NCBI RefSeq assembly: GCF_003026215.1
Contig: NZ_PYOC01000013.1
Coordinates: forward strand, 1 to 64,000
Length of the DNA stretch: 64,000 nucleotides
Source of the DNA: Photobacterium indicum
GTDB lineage: Bacteria; Pseudomonadota; Gammaproteobacteria; Enterobacterales; Vibrionaceae
Reading direction: 5' to 3'
The notes beneath the pieces were generated by a model that was not told where the DNA came from, made no database searches, and saw only the letters and a program-made list of their open reading frames with translations. Position 1 is the first letter of the stretch. Every line of letters starts with the position of its first letter. Positions 24,585 through 34,164 of this stretch are shown here, piece by piece. The position numbers were made by a program, and so were the translations under genes.

Positions 24585-25871
24585 TTAAGCAGACTGACTT
24601 AATCCTGCCAACTTATCGAAATAATCAGGGAAAGTTTTAGATGTACATTTAGGGTCATTAATCGTAACGGGTGTATCGCTCAATGCGACTAATGAAAAAC
24701 ACATTGCCATACGGTGATCGTCATAGGTATCAATCGTTGCATGCTGTAACTGTGTTGGCGGTACAATGGTAATATAGTCATCACCTTCTTCAACCTCTGC
24801 GCCAACTTTACGTAACTCTGTCGCCATCGCCGCTAAACGATCCGTTTCTTTTACGCGCCAGTTATACACATTGCGGATAGACGTTGTGCCTTCTGCAAAT
24901 AATGCTGCAACAGCAATCGTCATCGCAGCATCAGGAATATGGTTGAAATCCATATCGACGGCTTTCAATTCGCCACGACGAGCAATCACATAATTATCGC
25001 CCCATTCAATCTCAGCCCCCATCATTTCAAGTGCATGTGCAAATTGAACATCGCCTTGAATGCTCTTTTTACCAATGCCTGTCACTTTTACTTCACCGCC
25101 TTTAATCGCAGCGGCAGCTAAAAAATAAGAAGCAGATGACGCATCCCCTTCCACTAAGAAGTCACCAGCACTTTGGTATGTCTGCCCAGCAGGGATAAAG
25201 AACTCTTGATAATCACGATTTTCTACCGTAACACCAAATTGCGCCATAATATGCAGCGTAATATCAATATAGGGCTTAGAAACAAGATCGCCTTTGATGC
25301 GAATAACCGTGTCTTGTGTCGCCATTGGTGCTGCCATCAAGAAAGCAGTCAAAAATTGGCTTGAAATCGAACCGTCAATTTCAACTTCGCCACCATTAAG
25401 GCCAGTGCCTTTAATAGCTAGCGGTGGGTAATTTTCATTTTCTAGATAAGTAACGTCTGCGCCTGCGGTACGGAGTGCATCGACTAGGTGCCCTATCGGG
25501 CGCTCTTTCATTCGAGGTTCGCCAGTTAATACAAAGTTACCCTGACTAAGACAAAGTGCCGCAGCTAACGGGCGCATTGCTGTACCTGCATTACCGAGGT
25601 ATAGCTCTAAAGCTTGTGACGCATTGAATGCAGAACCAAGACCTTCAACTTCACAGACCGTTTTATCTGCTGATAATTGATAATTTACCCCTAGCTGCTT
25701 TAGTGCATTCAGCATATGGCGAATATCATCACTGTCTAAAAGGTTAGTAAGACGAGTCGTACCCTGCGCTAACGCTGCCAATAATAGTGCACGGTTAGAA
25801 ACACTTTTCGAACCCGGTAGATTCACTTCCCCATTGATCTGGCTTATCGGCTGTAACGTTAAACTTTCCAT
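24585..25871 (-). CDS. aroA: EPSP synthase (3-phosphoshikimate 1-carboxyvinyltransferase)
   Basis: AroA joins shikimate 3-phosphate and PEP to make EPSP in the shikimate pathway. The 428-residue protein has the substrate-binding LPGSKSVSNRALLLAALA near the N-terminus, LYLGNAGTAMRPL, the GEPRMKERPIGHLVDALR loop, and a C-terminal DYDDHRMAMCFSL-type segment (DTYDDHRMAM). Length is as in E. coli (427). In this organism it is followed by cmk after a strong terminator. Confidence 0.96.
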   Translation of the reverse strand: MESLTLQPISQINGEVNLPGSKSVSNRALLLAALAQGTTRLTNLLDSDDIRHMLNALKQLGVNYQLSADKTVCEVEGLGSAFNASQALELYLGNAGTAMRPLAAALCLSQGNFVLTGEPRMKERPIGHLVDALRTAGADVTYLENENYPPLAIKGTGLNGGEVEIDGSISSQFLTAFLMAAPMATQDTVIRIKGDLVSKPYIDITLHIMAQFGVTVENRDYQEFFIPAGQTYQSAGDFLVEGDASSASYFLAAAAIKGGEVKVTGIGKKSIQGDVQFAHALEMMGAEIEWGDNYVIARRGELKAVDMDFNHIPDAAMTIAVAALFAEGTTSIRNVYNWRVKETDRLAAMATELRKVGAEVEEGDDYITIVPPTQLQHATIDTYDDHRMAMCFSLVALSDTPVTINDPKCTSKTFPDYFDKLAGLSQSA

Positions 25872-26050
25872 CTGTTATTCTTCAATCCTGTATTTTGGGC
25901 GTTTCTGCAGATTAGCGAATAATGCATCAGTTCGCTAGTACCATTTACCTATTCCTTCTTTATATAGCTTTTGGTCTAACCAGAAGGTACTCTAAACTTC
26001 GTCGTATCGCTTGTTTAAACGCGAAATTACCATTAAATAAGGAATCAAGT

Positions 26051-26479
26051 GTGAGTTCTGAAACACCTAAAGTCGGCATTGGTATTATTGTTGTTAATGA
26101 CAAGGGTGAAATTCTGATTGGTAAACGTAAAAATAGCCACGCCCCTTACTATTCCATTCCTGGTGGTCATATGGAGATTGGTGAAACATTCACTCAGTGT
26201 GCTGCTCGTGAAATGGAAGAAGAAACAGGGATTATTATTCGTAACCCTGAAGTCATCGCTATAACGAATAACCTCGTGACGTTTCAGGAATCCGGTAAAC
26301 ACTACATAAGCGTTGCACTACTTGTGACTGATTTCACTGGCAACGCCGAGCTCAAAGAGCCTGATAAATGCGAAGGCTGGCTGTGGATTAATCCAAAAGA
26401 AGTCCCTAACCCTCAATTTGATGCAAGTGAACAATCCATTCAGTGTTATTTAAACAATACGTTTTGCGTAAATGATTAA
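26051..26479 (+). CDS. Nudix hydrolase
   Basis: A 142-residue Nudix pyrophosphohydrolase with a complete Nudix box at 39-61 (G, x5, E45, x7, R53-E54-M55-E56-E57-E58-T59-G60-I61). The substrate cannot be told; the short single-domain form and the sequence around GKRKNSHAPYYSIPGGH resemble the nucleotide-cleaning MutT/NUDT15-like branch. I chose GTG 26051 because AAGGAA precedes it by 6-7 nt. The frame continues upstream to an ATG at 25922, but that start has no ribosome site and adds a hydrophobic stretch atypical for the family. It is divergent from aroA. Confidence 0.85.
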   Translation: MSSETPKVGIGIIVVNDKGEILIGKRKNSHAPYYSIPGGHMEIGETFTQCAAREMEEETGIIIRNPEVIAITNNLVTFQESGKHYISVALLVTDFTGNAELKEPDKCEGWLWINPKEVPNPQFDASEQSIQCYLNNTFCVND

Positions 26480-26521
26480 TGCTATTCATTTGTACCTAAT
26501 AACCGAATACCACCGATATAT

Positions 26522-26547
26522 AGAAAAAGCGCCTTAGCGCTTTTTCT
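26522..26547. terminator. Bidirectional terminator after the Nudix gene
   Basis: AGAAAAAGCGC pairs perfectly with GCGCTTTTTCT across a 4-nt loop. It serves the convergent Nudix and lipoprotein genes. Confidence 0.88.
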
Positions 26548-26575
26548 AATGAACCAGTAGAAATATAATCTCAAT

Positions 26576-27835
26576 TTAATCAGGATCTAAACGACAAAAT
26601 GATAAGTTATTAGAGGCATCACGCTGACACTCTATTTCAACCCATTGTCCATTAAATATACCTAATGAGCCATCAGATGACGAATAGCCCCAAATCGTAT
26701 TTCCTGAGACCTTACCTTCTAGGCTTATCTCGTTGTCTTTATCTTCTCTTTCGATCTCTTTTAAAACGAACTGCCCATTAACGTCTCGCCCATCTAGTTC
26801 AACCCACTGTCCAGCTAAGGTGTTTATCGTTAAACCATCATCAAACACCGTATTTGGCCCAATAGGAAAATCAATACCGTTAATACTCACGACTGAGTTG
26901 CCATATGAGGCTTCACCTTCGACGTTAAACTCTCGCCCTTGAATGCCAGTATCATCATCAAAATCCACTTCAATCGCGACTAATTTTCCATTAACCACTT
27001 TTAAATCAACATTGACTTTAAAACCAGCCATTAGCATTGATTGGTTACCATCGTCATACCGTGTCGATTCATCAACCATTATGGTTGTTCGCTGATTAAG
27101 TTCAAAAACAGTTTGAGTTGAATTAACCCATGAAATAATGCCTTCTACATCAGTGTCATCAAAATCTGACGCCGATTCCGCATCTACCTTAGATGCGATT
27201 ATCAGCCCATTTTGATATTGGCCATCGACCTCGACCCACAAACCATTTTGGATAACTTGAATATCATCTAAAATGGCATTCGAGTAATCAACAAGCACGT
27301 TGCCAATCATAAAGGTGAAAGCATTTACATCTAATTGAGATATCGACCCTTCTATCTCAGAAAAGGATAAAGCTGATATTTCATTAATCGATGTGACTTT
27401 CCAGCTTGAGTCTGCATGTACTTGAGCTGAAATTAACACCCAATCCCCCACCGTTATATCAGAATTTAGTTCCGCGTAAGTAAACTCCATATTATTAACA
27501 GTGATCTTATCATTAAGGATTGCTGACACTTGACCGGTATATTCAGGGTCTAATTCAATATTATTTGCAACATCATCACGTAAATCAGCACTGATGTGGG
27601 TACCTTTTGTAATAATTTCGAACGGATAAGTTTGAGATTGATATTTAACGTTAGCATTGTCTGCATCGACTGTTAAATTGCTAACTGAAATGCTTTTATC
27701 ACTATAAGAAATATCATCAACATATCCATTTAATGTCTTTGTCGTGACTTGTGAACTATCTGAGCTAGAATCAGAATCACCGCCACAGCCCACTAAAGCC
27801 ACGCTAATTAGAGTGACCAATGTCAATCGTTCCAT
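26576..27835 (-). CDS. Lipoprotein with DUF5666-like repeats
   Basis: The 419-residue product begins with a lipoprotein signal (MERLTLVTLISVALVGC, lipobox LVGC) and a Ser/Asp-rich linker. About five beta-rich repeats follow, each with a pattern such as GxV.., a short loop, then G-W-V-E-V-D-G and L-x-A-x-x-V, as in DUF5666 proteins. Function is unknown; it is predicted to be anchored in the envelope. ATG 27835 lies 7 nt from GGTGG; ATGs at 27841 and further upstream are in frame but badly placed. It is isolated, with terminators around it. Confidence 0.7.
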   Translation of the reverse strand: MERLTLVTLISVALVGCGGDSDSSSDSSQVTTKTLNGYVDDISYSDKSISVSNLTVDADNANVKYQSQTYPFEIITKGTHISADLRDDVANNIELDPEYTGQVSAILNDKITVNNMEFTYAELNSDITVGDWVLISAQVHADSSWKVTSINEISALSFSEIEGSISQLDVNAFTFMIGNVLVDYSNAILDDIQVIQNGLWVEVDGQYQNGLIIASKVDAESASDFDDTDVEGIISWVNSTQTVFELNQRTTIMVDESTRYDDGNQSMLMAGFKVNVDLKVVNGKLVAIEVDFDDDTGIQGREFNVEGEASYGNSVVSINGIDFPIGPNTVFDDGLTINTLAGQWVELDGRDVNGQFVLKEIEREDKDNEISLEGKVSGNTIWGYSSSDGSLGIFNGQWVEIECQRDASNNLSFCRLDPD

Positions 27836-28121
27836 AACCATACCACCTGAGAATACTGTTCTTTTTATAAACAATGTTATTCAAGTAAAAATACAAACAG
27901 GAATATACATTTCGACTTAATTGAAACCTGAAGAGTATAGATAAGCTTACAGATAGCTATGTAAAGACTCTGTCTGATTATTAATAATAAGACAGCGGTA
28001 AAAAAGGATAATAGAGACCTTGTAGGGTCAGTGGCGGTGGTAGCGCAACCTATAATGCAGATTGCAGTGTGATTATCATTCAACGTATTAGTGAATGATT
28101 GGTAAAAAAGCTAAATTCAGA
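27836..28121. other. Intergenic region between the DUF5666-like gene and serC
   Basis: Within the 336-bp gap I see only AT-rich sequence, probably including the lipoprotein promoter, and no gene or clear repeat. Confidence 0.4.
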
Positions 28122-28147
28122 CAAAAACCGTCTTTCGACGGCTTTTT
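28122..28147 (-). terminator. Terminator of serC
   Basis: The minus strand shows CCGTC/GACGG with a 4-nt GAAA-type loop and a trailing TTTTTG, 25 nt after serC. Confidence 0.8.
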
Positions 28148-28171
28148 CATTAACGCTATCATCAATTGCGA

Positions 28172-29254
28172 TTAAGCATTCTCTTGCTCAAACTCGCGCA
28201 TGAAATCGACGAGCGCTTGCACACCTTCAATCGGCATTGCGTTATAGATTGAAGCTCGCATACCGCCAACCACACGGTGTCCTTTTAGCGCCTTCAAACC
28301 TGCTGCATCAGCCAGTTCTAAAAACTTAGCATCTAATTCAGGGTTCTTAAGCTGAAAAGGTGCATTCATAAAAGAACGGTTATCTACGTGAACATCGTTC
28401 TTATAAAAATCAGAACTATCAATGAAGTTATATAATAATTCAGCTTTCGCATCGTTACGTTGCTTCATGGCTTCCAAACCACCGAGCTCTTTCAGCCACT
28501 TAAATACTTCACCCGCTAAATACCAAGCAAATGTCGGAGGTGTATTAAACATCGATTCTTTATCGACTAAGACGGTGTAATCAAAAATGCTCGGAATTTC
28601 TTGCTTGGCTTTACCAAGAAGATCATCACGAACAATAACAATCGTTAAGCCAGCTGGACCAATATTCTTCTGTGCACCCGCATAAATAACACCATACTTT
28701 GAAACATCGATAGGACGAGAAAGAATCGTTGATGATAAATCGGCAACAATCGGCTTATCCGTTTCAGGCAAATCGCGAATTTCGATTCCATCAATGGTTT
28801 CATTCGGGCAAAAATGCACAAAGGCAGCATCATCTGAAAATGACCACTCATTGGCAGGTAAAATGGCTTTTTTACCTTCGCGTTCACACGTAATATCAAC
28901 CGCATTAGGCGAACAGTACTTCTTAGCTTCAGCAATAGCGCTGTGTGCCCAATAGCCACCGTCCATATAATCAGCAGTATTAGCATCACCCAATAGGTTC
29001 ATAGGAACGGCTGCGAATTGTCCACGCGCTCCGCCATGACAAAAAAGTACGTGGTAATTGGAAGGAATCGCTAAAAGATCACGAAGATCTTTTTCAGACT
29101 GTTCTGCAACCGCTAGAAACTCTTTACTGCGATGGCTAATTTCCATCACAGACGTACCTAAACCATTCCAGTTAACGAGTTCTTCCTGAACTTTTTTTAA
29201 AACTTCCGCTGGGATCATCGCTGGGCCAGCGCAAAAGTTATAGACTTTTTCCAT
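28172..29254 (-). CDS. serC: Phosphoserine aminotransferase
   Basis: SerC makes 3-phosphoserine from 3-phosphohydroxypyruvate and glutamate and also acts in pyridoxal phosphate synthesis. The 360-residue protein is colinear with E. coli SerC: NFCAGPAMIPAEVL, VLFCHGGARGQFAAVP, and the PLP lysine in AGAQKNIGPAG (Lys196). The start is set at ATG 29254 (MEKVYNF), matching the family. An upstream in-frame ATG at 29281 adds nine residues. AGGAG lies 13 nt before the chosen start, somewhat far. Confidence 0.95.
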   Translation of the reverse strand: MEKVYNFCAGPAMIPAEVLKKVQEELVNWNGLGTSVMEISHRSKEFLAVAEQSEKDLRDLLAIPSNYHVLFCHGGARGQFAAVPMNLLGDANTADYMDGGYWAHSAIAEAKKYCSPNAVDITCEREGKKAILPANEWSFSDDAAFVHFCPNETIDGIEIRDLPETDKPIVADLSSTILSRPIDVSKYGVIYAGAQKNIGPAGLTIVIVRDDLLGKAKQEIPSIFDYTVLVDKESMFNTPPTFAWYLAGEVFKWLKELGGLEAMKQRNDAKAELLYNFIDSSDFYKNDVHVDNRSFMNAPFQLKNPELDAKFLELADAAGLKALKGHRVVGGMRASIYNAMPIEGVQALVDFMREFEQENA

Positions 29255-29346
29255 GATGAAAAACGTGCTCCTGCTATGCAATTGGAAATATTCACTTTTT
29301 ACCTATCACTAAAAACGCTAGAAAGACGCTGTGACAAGGATCGACT

Positions 29347-29612
29347 TATACCCAAACCACTTCAAGATGCATGATTCAGAGCTTCCTCTGGGAATTCAAT
29401 TCAAGCGAAATGTATGTAGGAATGGCATCCCATTTCAAGCACATTTTGCGCGGAAGTGAGTTTCCAGAGGAGCTCCCAAAGGGCGAGTTTCAGTGGCTTT
29501 TATACTGCGTTAGCCACACTCCAAATAGAACCACTATTCGCTCATATGGCTGTCTTGCCTAAAAGCCACTGAATTCTCGCTGAACACTGCACCTTGAAGT
29601 GGTTTGGGTATA
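29347..29612. mobile_element. 266-bp MITE-like element with terminal inverted repeats
   Basis: The left end TATACCCAAACCACTTCAAG is matched exactly by the inverted right end, and similarity continues imperfectly for about 13 more bp. A second inverted pair lies inside: TTTCAGTGGCTTTTA near 29490 and TAAAAGCCACTGAA near 29560. No coding capacity for a transposase is present. It sits between serC and gyrA. This is the structure of a non-autonomous miniature element or large palindromic repeat. Related ends occur at 33183, 34121 and 45649. Confidence 0.75.
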
Positions 29613-29730
29613 TCATTTTTTACACCTTTATTTCAATTCTGAAAAGCCCTAAGCATAACTATTTAGAGAAAAAAAGATAACTCAGTAATATTTGGTCATA
29701 TCAGCCATTAATTGGCGCTTTTCAGGCATA

Positions 29731-29759
29731 AAAAAACGCAACCCTTAGGCTGCGTTTTT
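29731..29759 (-). terminator. Terminator of gyrA
   Basis: AAAAACGCA/TGCGTTTTT with a 10-nt loop lies about 24 nt after gyrA and carries T-runs on both strands. Confidence 0.85.
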
Positions 29760-29782
29760 ATTAACGTATCAAGCTAACAAGA

Positions 29783-32461
29783 TTACTCTTCGTCAGTTGA
29801 TTCGCCTTGCTCTGAATCTGCTTCTGGCTGTTGTGCTGCATCAGTATCGACAACTTGTTCGCCGTCAACTGCAATTTCACCATCTACGATAGCGTCTTCT
29901 TCCAGTTCAACAACTTCTAGTTCGTCAATACGCTGTAGTCCAACAACAAGTTCTTCTTCAGCAGTACGGATCAATGTAACACCTTGAGTGTTACGACCGA
30001 CACGGCTTACTTCAGCAACACGCGTACGTACTAATGTACCGCCGTTGGTGATCATCATGAACTCATCGCCATCTTCAGCTTGAACTGCACCAACAACGCT
30101 ACCATTACGATCAGAAACCTTAATTGATACAACACCTTGTGTTGCACGGCTCTTCGCTGGGTATTCTGTAAGTGCTGTACGCTTACCGTAACCATTTTCA
30201 GTTACTGTTAGTACATCACCTTCGTTGTGTGGAACAATCAGTGATACAACTTTATCACCTTCAGCAAGCTTCATACCACGGACACCCGCAGCAGTTCGGC
30301 CCATTCCGCGAACACCACCTTTACCATTCTCATCGGCGCTTTCGTAGAAGCGAACAACTTTACCGAATTTAGAGAACAGCATGATGTCATCGGTGCTGTT
30401 AGTAATATCAACACCAATCAATGAATCGCCTTCACGTAGATTCACAGCAATGATACCAGCGCTACGAGGGCGGCTGAAATCAGTCAATGGTGTCTTCTTC
30501 ACAGTACCATCTGCGGTAGCCATAAATACATACTTATCTGCTTCGTACTCACGTACAGGCAGAATAGCAGTAATACGTTCATCTTCTTCCAATGGAAGAA
30601 TATTCACGATTGGCTTACCACGAGCAGTACGGCTTGCTAATGGTAACTGGTAAACTTTCAGCCAGTACATACGACCACGGCTTGAGAAGCACAAAATAGT
30701 ATCATGTGTATTAGCCACTAGCAGACGCTCGATGAAATCTTCATCTTTCATGCGTGTTGCTATCTTACCTTTACCACCACGACGCTGAGCTTCGTAATCA
30801 CTCAAAATCTGATACTTAACGTAACCTTCGTGAGATAAAGTCACGACAACATCTTCTTGAGTAATCAGATCTTCAAGATCGATGTCATGGCTTGCTGCTG
30901 TAATTTCAGTACGACGTTCATCGTTAAACTGTTCTTTAACAGCATAAAGCTCATCACGAATCACTTCCATTAGACGCTCAGGGCTACCTAAAATAAGAAG
31001 TAGTTCTTCGATAACATCAAGAAGGCCTTTGTATTCTTCAAGAATCTTCTCGTGCTCAAGACCTGTTAAACGGTGTAAACGTAGCTCAAGAATTGCTTGT
31101 GCTTGTGGTTCAGTTAAGAAGTACTGACCACCGTGAATACCAAATTGTGGCTCTAACCACTCAGGTCGTGCAGCGTCAACACCAGCACGTTCAAGCATTG
31201 CCGCAACATCACCTAGCTGCCACGGACGAGCTAATAGCTCTTCACGTGCAACTTGTGGTGTTGGTGCGCTTTTAATTAATTCAATGATTTCATCGATATT
31301 AACCAAAGCAATTGCAAGACCTTCAAGAAGGTGTGCACGTTCACGTGCTTTACGCAATTCGTAGATAGTACGACGAGTCACAACTTCACGGCGGTGATTA
31401 ACGAAGCACTTCAACATTTCTTTAAGGCTGAACAACTTAGGCTGGCCATGGTCAAGTGCAACCATATTAATACCAAATGTTGTTTGCAGCTGAGTTTGCG
31501 AGTAAAGGTTATTCAGAATAACTTCACCTACCGCATCACGCTTACATTCAACAACGATACGCATGCCATCTTTATCAGACTCATCACGTAGTGCGCTAAT
31601 GCCTTCAACTTTCTTATCTTTAACTAGCTCTGCAATCTTTTCGATTAAGCGTGCTTTGTTAACCTGATACGGAATCTCTGTGACAATAATGGTTTCTCGA
31701 CCATTCTTCTCTACTTCGATACTCGCTTTGGCACGCATGTAAACTTTGCCGCGACCAGTATGATAAGCATCAATGATACCTTTACGGCCGTTGATCAAGG
31801 CTGCAGTTGGGAAATCCGGTCCAGGAATGTAATCCATTAGCTGTTCGACAGTGATATCTTCATTATCGATAAATGCTAAACAACCGTTAATCACTTCACC
31901 TAGGTTATGAGGCGGTATGTTTGTTGCCATACCCACCGCGATACCCGATGAACCGTTAACTAAAAGGTTTGGAACCCTAGTTGGCATAACCGCTGGAATG
32001 AATTCTGTACCATCATAGTTAGGTACATAATCAACGGTTTCCTTGTCAAGATCGGCCAACAATTCGTGGGCGATTTTTGACATACGGATTTCGGTGTAAC
32101 GCATTGCCGCCGCTGAATCACCATCGACAGAACCAAAGTTACCTTGGCCGTCAACAAGCATGTAGCGTAGCGAGAATGGTTGCGCCATACGTACGATAGT
32201 ATCGTATACAGCACTATCACCATGCGGGTGATATTTACCGATTACGTCACCAACCACACGGGCAGATTTTTTGTAAGCTTTATTCCAGTCATTGCCTAGC
32301 ACATTCATCGCGAATAATACGCGACGGTGCACTGGCTTTAGGCCATCACGCACATCCGGAAGAGCACGACCCACGATAACTGACATCGCGTAGTCGAGAT
32401 ACGAGCTTTTCAGCTCATCTTCAATGTTAACGGGCGTGATCTCTTTTGCAAGATCGCTCAT
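29783..32461 (-). CDS. gyrA: DNA gyrase subunit A
   Basis: GyrA is the breakage-reunion subunit of gyrase, introducing negative supercoils with GyrB. The 892-residue protein aligns residue for residue with E. coli over the N-terminal domain. It has the catalytic Tyr122 (AAAMRYTE) and the quinolone-determining region HPHGDSAVYD with wild-type Ser83 and Asp87. The C-terminal domain has the GyrA box QRRGGKG and a six-bladed pinwheel. An acidic tail of about 60 residues, longer than in E. coli, ends it. Confidence 0.97.
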   Translation of the reverse strand: MSDLAKEITPVNIEDELKSSYLDYAMSVIVGRALPDVRDGLKPVHRRVLFAMNVLGNDWNKAYKKSARVVGDVIGKYHPHGDSAVYDTIVRMAQPFSLRYMLVDGQGNFGSVDGDSAAAMRYTEIRMSKIAHELLADLDKETVDYVPNYDGTEFIPAVMPTRVPNLLVNGSSGIAVGMATNIPPHNLGEVINGCLAFIDNEDITVEQLMDYIPGPDFPTAALINGRKGIIDAYHTGRGKVYMRAKASIEVEKNGRETIIVTEIPYQVNKARLIEKIAELVKDKKVEGISALRDESDKDGMRIVVECKRDAVGEVILNNLYSQTQLQTTFGINMVALDHGQPKLFSLKEMLKCFVNHRREVVTRRTIYELRKARERAHLLEGLAIALVNIDEIIELIKSAPTPQVAREELLARPWQLGDVAAMLERAGVDAARPEWLEPQFGIHGGQYFLTEPQAQAILELRLHRLTGLEHEKILEEYKGLLDVIEELLLILGSPERLMEVIRDELYAVKEQFNDERRTEITAASHDIDLEDLITQEDVVVTLSHEGYVKYQILSDYEAQRRGGKGKIATRMKDEDFIERLLVANTHDTILCFSSRGRMYWLKVYQLPLASRTARGKPIVNILPLEEDERITAILPVREYEADKYVFMATADGTVKKTPLTDFSRPRSAGIIAVNLREGDSLIGVDITNSTDDIMLFSKFGKVVRFYESADENGKGGVRGMGRTAAGVRGMKLAEGDKVVSLIVPHNEGDVLTVTENGYGKRTALTEYPAKSRATQGVVSIKVSDRNGSVVGAVQAEDGDEFMMITNGGTLVRTRVAEVSRVGRNTQGVTLIRTAEEELVVGLQRIDELEVVELEEDAIVDGEIAVDGEQVVDTDAAQQPEADSEQGESTDEE

Positions 32462-32891
32462 TGAGCCAATATCCCTCAGGTAATTTCTGTCGTATTTTTA
32501 GTACGTGCAAGGTGCGAGAATATAGCATAATTCACACTTAATAGGCACACATTTCACGACGTATGTTGTGAGTAATTTAGCGTATTTAGAAAAAATCAGA
32601 AACAATGAGAGTAACATCTGAATGTATTTTCTTTTGAATGATTAATTATCAACCAACCCTATCACTTTCTTATTACGTCTACTGCTACTCTTGATTAAGT
32701 TGTAAGCAATTGTAAAAAAACAACCCACCCCGCTTTTAATACACATTCATAGCCAAGCTGACACCACACTGAATAGAAAAGTGATCGTTATCAATTTTCA
32801 TAAACCAGTACCGAGTAGTATCACTGTTGTACTAAGTGAAACAACACGCACATTAAGCAAAACCGTCATTGGCTTAAAAAGTGAGGTCGTT
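32462..32891. other. Intergenic region upstream of gyrA
   Basis: This 430-bp stretch should contain the gyrA promoter near 32462-32560. Nothing else could be assigned. A frame from GTG 32781 leads into the small ORF at 32892. Confidence 0.4.
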
Positions 32892-33038
32892 ATGTTAGGC
32901 ACAGCAATCAATACCATCGGACTTTGTATCATTGGTGGAAAATACATTCTTATACTTATTTTGGCAGCACTAACCCTTTCTTCTGGCTCTATCAGCCCTG
33001 AATTTCTAACATTCAGTATCACTGGTACATCTGAATAA
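32892..33038 (+). CDS. Possible 48-residue membrane protein
   Basis: A frame starting MLGTAINTIGLCIIGGKYIL has a single hydrophobic stretch of about 22 residues (10-31) and a short polar tail. GAGGT lies 5 nt before the ATG, and a terminator-like hairpin follows 47 bp after the stop and before ubiG, suggesting a separate transcript. I do not recognise the sequence. An opposite-strand frame of similar length also exists, so the assignment is weak. Confidence 0.3.
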   Translation: MLGTAINTIGLCIIGGKYILILILAALTLSSGSISPEFLTFSITGTSE

Positions 33039-33084
33039 CTTAACGCCAAGAAGTAATAAAAATATATTTGATAAAGATCATATT

Positions 33085-33116
33085 AAGCAGTGATACCGTC
33101 ATTTTCACTGCTTTTA
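33085..33116 (+). terminator. Terminator-like hairpin upstream of ubiG
   Basis: AAGCAGTGA/TCACTGCTT encloses an 11-nt loop and is followed by TTTT. It lies upstream of ubiG on the same strand and so would end a transcript from the small ORF. Confidence 0.55.
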
Positions 33117-33182
33117 GTCCCTATTTCCCTATTCTTTTTCACTTTCCATACTCTGCTCATTCAGTGCTATCAATTCATGGTT

Positions 33183-33193
33183 TATACCCAAGT
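33183..33193 (+). repeat. TATACCCAAGT motif upstream of ubiG
   Basis: The end motif TATACCCAAGT, shared with the element family at 29347 and 45649, stands 34 bp before ubiG. An inverted copy follows the gene at 34111-34121. Confidence 0.4.
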
Positions 33194-33226
33194 CATAGTT
33201 TATAATCCGCCTATCAATTAAGGAAA

Positions 33227-33946
33227 ATGGCGATAAGAATGACCAAACAGTTAAATGTCGATCCGGCAGAAATCAGTAAATTTGAAGATATGGCGTCACG
33301 TTGGTGGGATTTAGAGGGTGAATTTAAACCTTTGCATCAAATCAACCCCCTTCGCCTTAACTATGTGATTGACCACGCTGGCGGGCTGTTTGGTAAAAAA
33401 ATTCTTGATGTGGGTTGTGGTGGCGGCATTCTTGCTGAAAGCATGGCAAATGAAGGCGCAGATGTTACTGGCCTTGATATGGGTAAAGAACCTTTAACGG
33501 TTGCACGCCTTCACGCATTAGAAACTGGTGCAAAATTAGACTACGTGCTACGTACAGCTGAAGAACAAGCAGAGTTGCACCCAGAAACGTACGACATTGT
33601 TACTTGTATGGAAATGCTTGAACACGTTCCCGATCCTGCATCGGTTATTGCGGCATGCGCCAAAATGGTGAAACCTAACGGGCATGTTTTCTTCTCTACC
33701 TTAAACCGTAATGCTAAATCGTATTTATTTGCGATTGTCGGCGCTGAACAATTATTGAAACTGGTGCCAAAGGGTACTCACGACCACAAGAAATTCATTC
33801 GCCCTTCTGAACTTATCGCAATGATTGATCAAACGCCTTTGCAAGATCGTCATATCACAGGTTTACATTATAACCCGCTGACTGATAACTACTGGCTAGG
33901 CAAGAGTGTTGAGGTGAATTACATCGTTCACACCGTGAAACCATAA
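33227..33946 (+). CDS. ubiG: UbiG, ubiquinone O-methyltransferase
   Basis: UbiG carries out both O-methylations of ubiquinone synthesis (at 2-polyprenyl-6-hydroxyphenol and at demethylubiquinol) using SAM. The 239-residue protein has FEDMASRWWDLEGEFKPLH, the SAM-binding LDVGCGGGILAESMA, and CMEMLEHVPDP, all as in E. coli. AAGGA lies 3-4 nt from ATG 33227; ATG 33239 is an alternative start. It is divergent from gyrA, as in E. coli. Confidence 0.95.
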   Translation: MAIRMTKQLNVDPAEISKFEDMASRWWDLEGEFKPLHQINPLRLNYVIDHAGGLFGKKILDVGCGGGILAESMANEGADVTGLDMGKEPLTVARLHALETGAKLDYVLRTAEEQAELHPETYDIVTCMEMLEHVPDPASVIAACAKMVKPNGHVFFSTLNRNAKSYLFAIVGAEQLLKLVPKGTHDHKKFIRPSELIAMIDQTPLQDRHITGLHYNPLTDNYWLGKSVEVNYIVHTVKP

Positions 33947-34110
33947 GTTACAAAAGCGTAAGTTATAAAAAATTGAAAAAGGGCGCTGAAGCGTCCTTTA
34001 TTGTATCTACTTACAATATCTTACTCTGGTAATACTCCCTGCATCACAAATCTCTTTTCAGTTTTAGCTGCTCAATAAGAGTATAAGTCGTTCTTCTTAT
34101 TAAAATGGCA

Positions 34111-34121
34111 ACTTGGGTATA
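34111..34121 (-). repeat. Inverted TATACCCAAGT motif downstream of ubiG
   Basis: ACTTGGGTATA is the inverted copy of the motif at 33183-33193. The pair flanks ubiG. It lies 43 bp before the next gene. Confidence 0.4.
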
Positions 34122-34164
34122 TGCTTTCTATAACCTCTAAACTTTTGCTATAGGGATATAGAAA

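Noticed and set aside
25922..26050. N-terminal extension of the Nudix protein
   Set aside because: No ribosome site at 25922; the GTG at 26051 has a good AAGGAA and gives a normal family length.
32798..33049. 83-codon frame on the minus strand between gyrA and ubiG
   Set aside because: It is antisense to the small membrane ORF and has no ribosome site or recognisable sequence.
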